Source: Lachnospiraceae bacterium
Lineage (GTDB): Bacteria; Bacillota; Clostridia; Lachnospirales; Lachnospiraceae
Direction of reading: 5' to 3'
Length of the DNA stretch: 64,000 nucleotides
Assembly (NCBI GenBank): GCA_902362715.1
Contig: CABIXN010000001.1
Span: 69,735 to 133,734, forward strand
Shown here one piece after another: positions 1-7,341 of this stretch. Within the stretch, counting starts at the first letter, position 1. Each line of letters starts with the position of its first letter. Under the pieces are notes generated by a model. The model was not told the DNA's origin and made no database searches. It was given only the letters and a program-made list of their open reading frames with translations. The position numbers and the translations under genes are program-made.

Positions 1-90
1 GTGTTTCAGTCGGCATTTGCTACGGCTGGAGCCAGCGGGCTTTCACAGCAGCAGAAGTCTGACCAGAGAAAGGATTTTAGATTTTTATGA
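1..90 (+). CDS. C-terminal end of an unidentified protein (partial)
   Basis: The first frame is open from base 1 to a TGA at 88-90 and encodes 29 residues ending in KDFRFL. The stop overlaps the mnmA start in an ATGA arrangement, so the two genes are probably translationally coupled. The tail is rich in Ser, Gln and Ala and I do not recognise it. In related bacteria Fe-S assembly genes often precede mnmA, but nothing in these residues shows that here. Confidence 0.45.
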   Translation: MFQSAFATAGASGLSQQQKSDQRKDFRFL

Positions 91-1154
91 AAGAAAAAGT
101 TGTAATTGGAATGTCTGGAGGGGTAGATTCTTCGGCGGCAGCATATTTATTGAAGGAACAGGGGTATGAGGTTCTGGGGGTAACTATGGTTCACTGGATG
201 GATGAACAGGCAGAAAAACAGGGAGAATTATGTCCCAGCCTGCAGGCGGCAGAGGATGCAAAAAAAGTGGCTGAAACTCTGGGGATTGCACATTACACGC
301 TGGACTTTCAGCAGGAATTTAAAACCCATGTTATTGACTACTTTGTAGATGAATATCTGCGGGGAAGGACTCCAAACCCCTGCAATGTCTGCAACCGCTA
401 TGTAAAATGGGAAGCACTTTTGACACGGGCGGCAGAATTGGGAGCTTCTAAAATCGCAACGGGACATTATGGGGGAATTACCCGTCTTAAAAACGGCCGG
501 TATGCTTTAAAGCGTGCAGCGTCGGGGGAGAAAGACCAGACTTATGCGCTGTATAATTTGACCCAGGAGCAATTATCACGGACACTGATGCCGGTGGGAT
601 ATTATAAAAAAGAGCAGATACGGGAAATTGCGGCAAAGGCAGGGCTTTTTGTGGCGTCAAAGCCGGACAGTCAGGAAATCTGTTTTATTCCGGATCATGA
701 TTATGCGGGATATATCCGCAGAGTAACGGGACAAGAGATTCGGCCCGGAAATTTTGTAACACCAAAAGGTGAGATTCTGGGACGGCATAAAGGAATTATT
801 CATTATACCATTGGTCAGAGAAAAGGACTGGGAATTGCGCTGGGGCGCCCGGCGTTTGTAACAGAAATCCGGCCGGATACCAATGAGGTAGTATTAAGTA
901 CCAATGAATCACTGTTTCGAAAGACGCTTACGGCAGATCACTTTAACTGGATGGGATGGGAAGGCGCCAAAAAACCCCTTTGCTGCAGCGCTAAAATACG
1001 CTACTCCCACAAAGGGGCGGACTGTCTGGTGAAAGAAAATCCCGACGGCAGCGTCAGCTGTGAGTTTGATGAGCCGCAGAGGGCCATTACGCCGGGACAG
1101 GCTGTTGTGTTATATGATGGAGACATTGTTCTGGGCGGCGGATTAATCAGATGA
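87..1154 (+). CDS. mnmA: tRNA-specific 2-thiouridylase MnmA
   Basis: The enzyme uses ATP and a persulfide sulfur donor to make 2-thiouridine at U34 of Lys, Glu and Gln tRNAs in the cytoplasm. The 355-residue product has normal length. The PP-loop SGGVDSS is at residues 10-16. The catalytic cysteine pair falls at C102 (in NVCNRY) and C199 (in SQEICF), the same numbers as in the E. coli enzyme, which supports the ATG at 87. The start overlaps the stop of the preceding gene. The gene is followed by a long inverted repeat and then by a separate MerR-type promoter, so it appears to end its operon. Confidence 0.95.
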   Translation: MKEKVVIGMSGGVDSSAAAYLLKEQGYEVLGVTMVHWMDEQAEKQGELCPSLQAAEDAKKVAETLGIAHYTLDFQQEFKTHVIDYFVDEYLRGRTPNPCNVCNRYVKWEALLTRAAELGASKIATGHYGGITRLKNGRYALKRAASGEKDQTYALYNLTQEQLSRTLMPVGYYKKEQIREIAAKAGLFVASKPDSQEICFIPDHDYAGYIRRVTGQEIRPGNFVTPKGEILGRHKGIIHYTIGQRKGLGIALGRPAFVTEIRPDTNEVVLSTNESLFRKTLTADHFNWMGWEGAKKPLCCSAKIRYSHKGADCLVKENPDGSVSCEFDEPQRAITPGQAVVLYDGDIVLGGGLIR

Positions 1155-1180
1155 AAATAGCATAAGAATCAAAAAATACT

Positions 1181-1222
1181 GGTCAGGCATGATTTTAAAT
1201 TTTTTTAAAATCATGCTTGACC
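1181..1222. terminator. Long inverted repeat after mnmA overlapping the next promoter
   Basis: Bases 1181-1199 and 1204-1222 form a near-perfect 19-bp inverted repeat (one G.T pair) with a T-rich loop. It lies 27 bases after the mnmA stop and could end mnmA transcription, although the T-run is in the loop rather than after the stem. The right arm ends in TTGACC, the -35 hexamer of the next promoter, so terminator and promoter share sequence. Confidence 0.45.
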
Positions 1223-1247
1223 TTTGTCTTACACAAAGGTATATACT
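1217..1247 (+). promoter_or_regulatory. MerR-type promoter with 19-bp spacer and palindromic operator
   Basis: The -35 TTGACC (1217-1222) and -10 TATACT (1242-1247) are 19 bp apart, the over-long spacing typical of MerR-activated promoters. The spacer holds a palindrome with arms ACCTTTGT (1220-1227) and ACAAAGGT (1233-1240). The same palindrome recurs at 3372-3392 in front of the kinase/eut genes. The likely regulator is the MerR protein at 2409-3242. The promoter would drive the ureohydrolase gene at 1310. Confidence 0.75.
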
Positions 1248-1309
1248 GACATCATCAAAACAGATCTGTTAAAAAAGTTAATAATATCTGGAAAAAGGAG
1301 AAGATTTTT

Positions 1310-2272
1310 ATGATTAAGTACAAGGTAAAAAATTCCTTAAAATCACCTAGATTTGCCGGTGTAAAGACATTTATGAGAATGGAGAATATTCAGACAACAG
1401 ATGATGTGGACTTTGTTGTAGTAGGTATTCCTTTTGATACATGCGCTACATTCCGTGTTGGAACAAGATTCGGCCCGGCTGCAATCCGTGAGATGTCTGC
1501 AGTTGTGGCAAAACCATATAATCCGATTCTGGAAGTTGGTATTTTCGATTATTGTTCCGGCGTTGATTACGGTGATGTAGGTTCTGTACCGGGGTATGTA
1601 GAAGAATCTTTCGAAGTAATCACAGAAGGTATGCTTCCGATTTTCGAAAAAGGGGTAATTCCAATTGCCATGGGTGGAGATCACAGCGTAACATTACCGG
1701 AGCTGCGTGCCTGCGCTAAAGTAAACGGACCGGTAGCGCTGATTCATTTTGACGCTCATTTTGATACCATTGACCAGTATTTTGGAAAACCATATACACA
1801 CGGAACACCGTTTTATCATGCAGCCAAAGAAGGACTTGTAGATACATCCAAGTCTATTCAGGTTGGTATCCGTGAAGGATTATACAGCATTGAAGATACA
1901 AAGAACTCTTCTGATCTTGGATATGACTACATCTATGCGGCAGACTGTCATAAGATGACCTGCGAAGAAATTATTAAACGCATCAAAGACCGTGTAGGTG
2001 ATGCAAAGGCATTTCTGACATTTGATATTGATTTCCTTGATCCATCCTGCGCTCCTGGAACAGGAACACCGATTCCGGGCGGATTTACAACAGCTCAGGC
2101 TCTGGAAATTATCCGTGGACTGAAAGACTTAAACATCATTGGATATGACGTTGTAGAAGTTTCTCAGCCATACGATCCAAACGGCATTACTGCAATCGCT
2201 GCAGCCGGCTTAATGCAGGAATTTATGTCTCATATCGCATGGAAAAAGAAACACAATATTACATTTGATTAA
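1310..2272 (+). CDS. speB: Arginase/agmatinase-family ureohydrolase
   Basis: This 320-residue protein belongs to the ureohydrolase fold that hydrolyses guanidino compounds to urea and an amine with a dinuclear Mn centre. Metal-binding motifs are visible: GGDH at 122-125, DAHFD at 148-152 and DIDFLDP at 239-245. HGTPF at 164-168 is a typical active-site loop. The start has a good ribosome site (AAGGAG). The gene has its own MerR-type promoter carrying the operator shared with the kinase/eut promoter, so it is probably co-regulated with ethanolamine catabolism. The substrate cannot be read from sequence: agmatine is the default, but guanidinobutyrate, guanidinopropionate or another guanidino compound is possible. 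Family confidence is high; the gene symbol is tentative. Confidence 0.8.
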   Translation: MIKYKVKNSLKSPRFAGVKTFMRMENIQTTDDVDFVVVGIPFDTCATFRVGTRFGPAAIREMSAVVAKPYNPILEVGIFDYCSGVDYGDVGSVPGYVEESFEVITEGMLPIFEKGVIPIAMGGDHSVTLPELRACAKVNGPVALIHFDAHFDTIDQYFGKPYTHGTPFYHAAKEGLVDTSKSIQVGIREGLYSIEDTKNSSDLGYDYIYAADCHKMTCEEIIKRIKDRVGDAKAFLTFDIDFLDPSCAPGTGTPIPGGFTTAQALEIIRGLKDLNIIGYDVVEVSQPYDPNGITAIAAAGLMQEFMSHIAWKKKHNITFD

Positions 2273-2304
2273 TATTCTAAAAATGCCATATCAAAACTCT
2301 TCTA

Positions 2305-2334
2305 TAAAAAAGAATCCTGCCACGGCAGGATTCT
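2305..2334 (-). terminator. Rho-independent terminator of the merR gene
   Basis: The inverted repeat has arms AGAATCCTGC (2311-2320) and GCAGGATTCT (2325-2334). Read on the minus strand it is a 10-bp stem followed by a run of six T, placed about 75 bases after the merR stop. On the plus strand there is no T-run, so it mainly serves the minus-strand gene. Confidence 0.75.
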
Positions 2335-2349
2335 CCGCCTGCGGCGGAG
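2333..2349. repeat. Small GC-rich palindrome of the dispersed repeat family
   Basis: CTCCGCC (2333-2339) pairs with GGCGGAG (2343-2349) around TGC. The same core, CCGCCGCAGGCGG in the other orientation, occurs at about 49344-49356 and 52421-52432 next to AATGTGC hairpins. Here only a weak AATGTG (2359-2364) follows. Confidence 0.5.
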
Positions 2350-2408
2350 AAAACTTAAATGTGTTATATAAGGACTGTGTGCTTATTGTTCTAATAGGTA
2401 TGCGGTCT

Positions 2409-3242
2409 TTATTTGTTTTGTACCGGAACCTGAATTTCCAATATTGTTTCACTCCGGTTGCTTGTGATTGTCACATCAACTTTATATATCTGCAAAATTT
2501 TTCCGCATATTTCAAGATTGTGTTCCTGAAGATAGGACTTAATCAGTTCAAAAGACGGATGATACTGTTCCAGCCGGCCTTCCGGGTAATAGAGACAAAG
2601 ATATTTTCCGGCGGGGATAATCTGAAGGTATTCGGAGTTAATATTGCCATTATCAACGAAGATCATGGGGACTGCGGGAATCGGGCTATCGTTCTGTTCT
2701 AGTATCCTTTCATCTGCATATACCCCCACCCTGTCGCTGGCAAGAATGGGAGCAATTTCATTTAAATAACCTTCCAGCTTTGTAAAAGCAAAGGCATGTT
2801 CCCGGGGGCCGCCGGTGGGTTCTCCGAAAGTAATCATGTAACGTTCTTCATGTATCTGCTCAAAAAGCGTATTGACAGGAGGAAGATTTTCCAGATTCCG
2901 AAGAAATTTCAGTTTCCGTTTCATTAGCTTGTTTAAGGCCATAGTTTCCAGCAGCCGTTGTTCTAGCTTTTTCTGGTAGTCGGACAGTATTTCGGTGGAC
3001 TTCTTTATATTCCGGTTGTTGAAATAATCCTGAACCTCTGAGAGTGACATGCCAAGAGCCCGCAGCTCTTTCACGGTGCCAAGCTTTTCATACTGCCGGA
3101 TAGAGTAATAACGGTATCCGCTGCGGGGATCAATATAATCCGGCTTAATCAAACCAATTCTGTCGTAATGGCGAAGAGCTTCGCTTGTTACCTTCCTTAG
3201 TTTTGCCAATTCTGTAATTGTCAGCAGATCCTCTCTTTTCAT
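2409..3242 (-). CDS. MerR-family transcription regulator, BmrR-like
   Basis: The 277-residue protein has an N-terminal winged-helix MerR domain at about residues 6-75, with the motif LRHYDRIGLIKP and the GYRYY wing. A helical dimerisation segment follows at about 76-120. A C-terminal BmrR/GyrI-like effector-binding domain lies from about 125 onward. Such proteins untwist promoters with 19-bp spacers when bound to small, often cationic, ligands. It is transcribed divergently from the kinase/eut genes and converges on the ureohydrolase gene. Both flanking operons have promoters with the same palindrome, so I infer that it activates both. The effector may be ethanolamine or a related amine; that is not visible from sequence. 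Confidence 0.88.
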   Translation of the reverse strand: MKREDLLTITELAKLRKVTSEALRHYDRIGLIKPDYIDPRSGYRYYSIRQYEKLGTVKELRALGMSLSEVQDYFNNRNIKKSTEILSDYQKKLEQRLLETMALNKLMKRKLKFLRNLENLPPVNTLFEQIHEERYMITFGEPTGGPREHAFAFTKLEGYLNEIAPILASDRVGVYADERILEQNDSPIPAVPMIFVDNGNINSEYLQIIPAGKYLCLYYPEGRLEQYHPSFELIKSYLQEHNLEICGKILQIYKVDVTITSNRSETILEIQVPVQNK

Positions 3243-3368
3243 GGATTATTTTCTCCTTTGGCTTATTTTATTTAACATTATTCTAACATATTTTCCTGTT
3301 TTAAGTGTAGAAAATTCGGCATTAAAATTGTGCAAAAAGTCGAAATGAAAGAAATTAAGAAATCTCTG

Positions 3369-3399
3369 TTGACCTTTGTGTAACACAAAGGTATAAGGT
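3369..3399 (+). promoter_or_regulatory. MerR-type promoter/operator of the kinase-eut operon
   Basis: TTGACC at 3369-3374 is followed after 19 bp by TAAGGT (3394-3399), a weak -10. A perfect palindrome fills the spacer: ACCTTTGTGT (3372-3381), A, ACACAAAGGT (3383-3392). It is a longer version of the palindrome at 1220-1240. A weak -10 with an over-long spacer is what a MerR activator corrects. The site lies 240 bases before the kinase start, leaving a long leader that contains a structured repeat. Confidence 0.75.
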
Positions 3400-3465
3400 C
3401 TAATCAACAAGAAAATGTTATGCATAACCGTTATTATTTTACACAGGAAAGATCTCCCTTTCCCG

Positions 3466-3559
3466 GTAAATAAAAACCCTTCGGGGGAAGCGCACGATGT
3501 GCTGGAGAAGGCTGCCAAAGCGGCTGCGCATCGACGCTGTGAATGTGCAGAGCACATTC
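3466..3559 (+). repeat. Structured leader segment with AATGTGC hairpin
   Basis: The 366-base gap between merR and the kinase gene holds, after the promoter, a chain of small stems: CCCTTC/GAAG around 3477-3490, GCAC/GTGC near 3492-3502 and GCTGCC/GCGGC near 3510-3525. It ends with a perfect hairpin of GAATGTGC (3541-3548) and GCACATTC (3552-3559). The last hairpin is shared with other intergenic repeats in this window. No cobalamin riboswitch consensus was recognised. There is no T-run after the hairpin. Confidence 0.4.
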
Positions 3560-3608
3560 TGACTGATATCCAGTAAACATACTTTTAGACATTAAAGGAG
3601 AAGCATTT

Positions 3609-4577
3609 ATGAATACAGAGAACACTTCTATTTTCGCACCATTTGTTAACGACGATGAGATTACTGATTTCTTAAGAATGATGGATTTGACAAAACTGAC
3701 TCTGAATCAGAAATTATCCAGAGTAGAGACACTGCCGGGAGGTTTAACAAATAAAAACTTTAAAGTTTTTATGGAAGACGGAACTTTGGCAGCAGTACGC
3801 ATGGCAGGACAGGGTACTGCAAATTATATTAACCGTCCGGCAGAGAAACATAATGCTGCTCAGATGGCAGGCATCGGAATTGCTCCGGAAATTTATTATT
3901 ATGATCCAAAAAGCGGTTCTCAGATCTGTGAATTCATAGAAGCAGATACGATGCATCCGGAAGATTTCCAGACAAGAGACGAAGTACTCACAAGTGCCGC
4001 TAAAGTTATGAGAAGATATCATGACAGCGGAATCGAGTTCAAGAGCCGTTTTAATCCTATCGCAAAAACAAAAGAGTACCTTGAGATTTTAAAAGAGCAC
4101 GGATATGACAAACGGTATGAAGGCTGGGACAGAATGAGCGAAGCTCTTGACCGCATCGAAAAAGCATATGCAGTAAATCCGCCAAAACAGGTTCCATGTC
4201 ATAATGATACACTGGCAGAAAACTTTATGTACAATGGCCGTGTAATGCGCGTGATTGACTGGGAATACGGCGGAATGAATGACGGGTACTATGATATTGC
4301 ATGTGTTTGCGTGGAGAATCCGCTGAATGAAGAATGTGAAGCAAAATATCTGGAAGCATACTGTGGAGGAGAACCTACAGAAGAGCAGAAAGCAAGAGTA
4401 TTGATCAGCAAATTCCTTGTTACAACACACTGGTCTACATGGTCTCTGGTTCAGATCTGCTACGGCAAAGATGAAGAGTTCTACTGGGAATACGGAAGAA
4501 CCCGGGCTGTAGATGCATGTTCTTTCCTTGATAATCCAAATTTCGAAAAATATGCAAAATTAATCGGATGTGAATAA
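3609..4577 (+). CDS. Choline/ethanolamine kinase-like phosphotransferase
   Basis: This 322-residue protein belongs to the APH/choline-kinase fold, which transfers the ATP gamma-phosphate to a hydroxyl group. The nucleotide loop LPGGLTNKNF is near residues 42-51, the catalytic HNDTLAEN at 198-205 and the metal-binding IDWEY at 216-220. It is the first gene after the MerR-type promoter and lies 67 bases before eutH. Ethanolamine or choline is therefore the likely substrate, which would divert some ethanolamine to phosphoethanolamine for lipid or glycan decoration. The substrate is inference. Aminoglycoside-type substrates are less likely in this setting. Confidence 0.8.
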   Translation: MNTENTSIFAPFVNDDEITDFLRMMDLTKLTLNQKLSRVETLPGGLTNKNFKVFMEDGTLAAVRMAGQGTANYINRPAEKHNAAQMAGIGIAPEIYYYDPKSGSQICEFIEADTMHPEDFQTRDEVLTSAAKVMRRYHDSGIEFKSRFNPIAKTKEYLEILKEHGYDKRYEGWDRMSEALDRIEKAYAVNPPKQVPCHNDTLAENFMYNGRVMRVIDWEYGGMNDGYYDIACVCVENPLNEECEAKYLEAYCGGEPTEEQKARVLISKFLVTTHWSTWSLVQICYGKDEEFYWEYGRTRAVDACSFLDNPNFEKYAKLIGCE

Positions 4578-4586
4578 TCCGAAAGG

Positions 4587-4608
4587 GGGCCGGGAAAATA
4601 CCCGGCCC
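4587..4608 (+). promoter_or_regulatory. GC-rich hairpin between the kinase gene and eutH
   Basis: GGGCCGGG (4587-4594) and CCCGGCCC (4601-4608) make a perfect 8-bp stem with an AAAATA loop. No T-run follows, so it is not a standard terminator. It could be an RNA-stability or processing element setting different levels of kinase and eut transcripts, or a terminator remnant. Confidence 0.45.
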
Positions 4609-4644
4609 GGAAGTGAATGAAATGAGGAGAGAAGGAGAAGAAAA

Positions 4645-5880
4645 ATGGCAGTAGTAGGAGATACTATTCTTTATATTATTATGGCATGCTGTGTCATTGG
4701 CGGTATCGCAACAATTGTAAAAGAAGATTCCGGACTGGCGCAATCCTTTCACAATGGTATCAGCACCATGGCATCTATGTTCATTCCCATCTGTGGTTTA
4801 ATGGCAGCAGTACCGGTTATCAAAATTATTATTGAAGTTGTGTTTGGTAAATTGTTCCGCAGCTTTGGAGCAGATCCTACAGTGGTAGGGGCGATGATTA
4901 TGCCTCCGGACTGCGGTTCTTATGCTCTGGCCATGGATATGGGGCAGACTACTGAAATTCTGGTGATTGTAATTGCCGTGGGCTTCATGTGCGCATCTAC
5001 CATCGCATTCAATGTTCCAATCGGATTATCTATTCTTGATAAAAAAGATATTGATTATCTGGCTCTGGGAACAATGAGCGGATTCTTATCTGTACCATTC
5101 GGAGTATTTGTTACCTGTATGATTACTATGGCTACCAGCCCTGCGCTGCGCTCGGTATTTTCATCAACAGCAGCGGCAGATTACATACCCCAGCTTACCA
5201 TTCGTATGATTCTGGTAAATCTGGTTCCGATTATTGTTATTTGTGCATTACTTGCAATCGGGTTAAAACTTGCTCCCCGCAAGATGCTTATCGGATTCAA
5301 ATGGTTTGGAAAAATTCTTACATCTATTATGACCGCTTTTGTGGTGATAAGTATTGTAGAACATTATACCGGAGTATTTTCCAACATTTTTGGCGGATAT
5401 ATTCTGGATCCGCTGATTGCAGATGATAAGGAACTGTTCAGGGCAGTGGAACTGCTTGGAACCATCGCCATGATGCTGGCGGGAGCGTTCCCAATGGTAC
5501 ATCTGATTCAGAAATATTTAAGGAAACCACTGGAGAAGATCGGAAAACTTCTGGGATTAAGCGGAGAAGGAAGTGTGGGTCTGGTTGCCTGCATGGCAAA
5601 CGGTCTTGCATTATTCCCGCTGATTAAAAATATGAAGCCCAAGGATAAAGTAATTGCAATGGCATTTCTGGTATGCGGAGGATACTGCCTGGGTGATTTT
5701 ATCGCCTTTGATGTAAACTTCCAGCCAAATCTTGTAGTTGCAGTATTTGTGGGACAGATTGCAGGAGGAGTGATCGGTATTCTGTTTGCGAAATTCCTGG
5801 CAGTGCCTCAGGCTGAGAAACTGGCTGCAGCCCGGGAACTGGAAGAGAAAAAGGCAAATCAGGAGCAGGCGAAAGCTTAA
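4645..5880 (+). CDS. eutH: Ethanolamine permease EutH
   Basis: This 411-residue integral membrane protein has about ten hydrophobic segments and matches the EutH family, which brings ethanolamine into the cell. The motif MPPDCGSYALAMDM (residues about 87-100) is characteristic. The C-terminus is a charged cytoplasmic tail rich in Glu, Ala and Lys. It has a strong ribosome site (AAGGAG) and is followed after 20 bases by eutA. It starts the core eut block. Assignment is confident from overall sequence and gene order. Confidence 0.93.
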   Translation: MAVVGDTILYIIMACCVIGGIATIVKEDSGLAQSFHNGISTMASMFIPICGLMAAVPVIKIIIEVVFGKLFRSFGADPTVVGAMIMPPDCGSYALAMDMGQTTEILVIVIAVGFMCASTIAFNVPIGLSILDKKDIDYLALGTMSGFLSVPFGVFVTCMITMATSPALRSVFSSTAAADYIPQLTIRMILVNLVPIIVICALLAIGLKLAPRKMLIGFKWFGKILTSIMTAFVVISIVEHYTGVFSNIFGGYILDPLIADDKELFRAVELLGTIAMMLAGAFPMVHLIQKYLRKPLEKIGKLLGLSGEGSVGLVACMANGLALFPLIKNMKPKDKVIAMAFLVCGGYCLGDFIAFDVNFQPNLVVAVFVGQIAGGVIGILFAKFLAVPQAEKLAAARELEEKKANQEQAKA

Positions 5881-5900
5881 GAAAGATATGAGGCAGGAAG

Positions 5901-7328
5901 ATGGAAGATGCGATTTTAAGTGTAGGAATTGATATAGGTACATCCACAACCAGTATGGTGGTCAGCAGACTTTTTGTTAAAAATACTGCATCCTGCTTCA
6001 CTGTACCTCATGTTGCAATTACAGATAAAGAAATTATATACCGGGGGGAAATATATCAGACGCCTCAGGCGGATGGCAACCGGATTGATGCGGATGCTGT
6101 TGCTGAAATACTAAAACAGGAGTATAAGCGTGCGGGTATTACCCCCGAAATGGTGCAGACCGGGGCTGTTATCATTACAGGAGAGTCTTCCCGTAAAGAA
6201 AATGCAAGGCTGGTAACTGAAAAAATGAGCAGTCTTGCAGGCGAGTTTGTTGTAGCCAGCGCCGGTCCGGACCTGGAATCTATTATTGCAGGGAAAGGAG
6301 CCGGAGCACAGCAGTACTCCAAAGAGCGCGCCTGTACGGTGGCGAATTTTGATGTAGGAGGCGGAACGTCAAATATTGCGGTTTTTAAGAGCGGGGAATT
6401 GAAGGCCCGGGGCTGCTATGACATTGGCGGCCGGCTGATACGTGTTTCTGAGGGGAAAATCACTTATATCAGCCCAAGGCTGGAACACATTATTGCACAA
6501 ACAGGCGCAGACATTCAATTACAGGGAACGGCGGATGCCGTACAGCTGCGGCGGATTACAGACCGGATGGCGGATATTCTAGGAGAGAGTGTGGGGATCC
6601 TGAAGGAAACGGATCTGTGCCGGCTCAGTAAAAGTGTAGAGAGCGGCGATCTGGAAAGTGACGGAAAAATTGATCATGTTACATTTTCCGGCGGGGTTGC
6701 CGATTACATCTATCATCCTTCCGATAACTGGTTTCTGCATGGGGATATCGGTCCGCTGCTGGCAGACAGTATAAGATGCAGCCAGTGGGTAAAACAATCC
6801 GGACTATGGCAGCCACAGGAAACCATCCGGGCAACTGTGATCGGGGCAGGTTCTTATACTACTTCTGTAAGCGGAAGCACGGTTTCCTTTTCTGACGAAT
6901 CGGTTTTTCCGCTAAAAAATATTCCGGCCTATACGGTTTCGGAGCAGCAGGAGACAGATCTTTTATCAGGAAGCGGAAGAGATTACCTAAGCAGCGCAGA
7001 GTGGTTTCGCAGGGAAAGCGGCACAGAAAATATAATATTCGCTCTTTCTCATATTCAGAATCCTTCTTATAAAGAAGTGCTGCACCTTGCGGATATCATG
7101 ATGCAGGCGGCAGAGGCGCTGCCTCAGAAACAGCCGCTGTTAATCGTCTGTAAAGAGGATTTTGCAAAAGTACTTGGAATGGCGCTGATTCGAAAGACGG
7201 GGAGAAAAAGGGATATCGTCTGCCTGGATAATATTTACGCCATATCCGGTGACTATATTGACTTTGGAAAACCGCTGATGAACGGCCTGGTTGTACCGGT
7301 AGTAGTAAAAACATTAATCTTTGGATAA
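5901..7328 (+). CDS. eutA: Ethanolamine ammonia-lyase reactivating factor EutA
   Basis: EutA is an actin/Hsp70-fold ATPase that removes damaged cobalamin from EutBC so that fresh adenosylcobalamin can bind. The 475-residue product shows the phosphate-binding motifs DIGTSTT (11-17) and DVGGGTSN (151-158). Length matches the family. The gene is placed directly before eutB and overlaps its ribosome site: the eutA stop at 7326-7328 lies within the eutB Shine-Dalgarno region, which couples translation of the reactivase to its target. Confidence 0.93.
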   Translation: MEDAILSVGIDIGTSTTSMVVSRLFVKNTASCFTVPHVAITDKEIIYRGEIYQTPQADGNRIDADAVAEILKQEYKRAGITPEMVQTGAVIITGESSRKENARLVTEKMSSLAGEFVVASAGPDLESIIAGKGAGAQQYSKERACTVANFDVGGGTSNIAVFKSGELKARGCYDIGGRLIRVSEGKITYISPRLEHIIAQTGADIQLQGTADAVQLRRITDRMADILGESVGILKETDLCRLSKSVESGDLESDGKIDHVTFSGGVADYIYHPSDNWFLHGDIGPLLADSIRCSQWVKQSGLWQPQETIRATVIGAGSYTTSVSGSTVSFSDESVFPLKNIPAYTVSEQQETDLLSGSGRDYLSSAEWFRRESGTENIIFALSHIQNPSYKEVLHLADIMMQAAEALPQKQPLLIVCKEDFAKVLGMALIRKTGRKRDIVCLDNIYAISGDYIDFGKPLMNGLVVPVVVKTLIFG

Positions 7329-7341
7329 GGAGGAACATCCT

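Noticed and set aside
2265..2702. Plus-strand open frame overlapping the end of merR
   Set aside because: It begins in the speB stop region, crosses the merR terminator and is antisense to merR; no ribosome site or family match was seen.
3400..3608. Possible cobalamin riboswitch before the eut genes
   Set aside because: Such riboswitches are common in B12-dependent operons, and this leader is structured, but the conserved B12-box pattern was not found.
7321..7341. Upstream TTG start for eutB
   Set aside because: It lies inside eutA, its codons cover the Shine-Dalgarno sequence, and it breaks agreement with E. coli active-site numbering.
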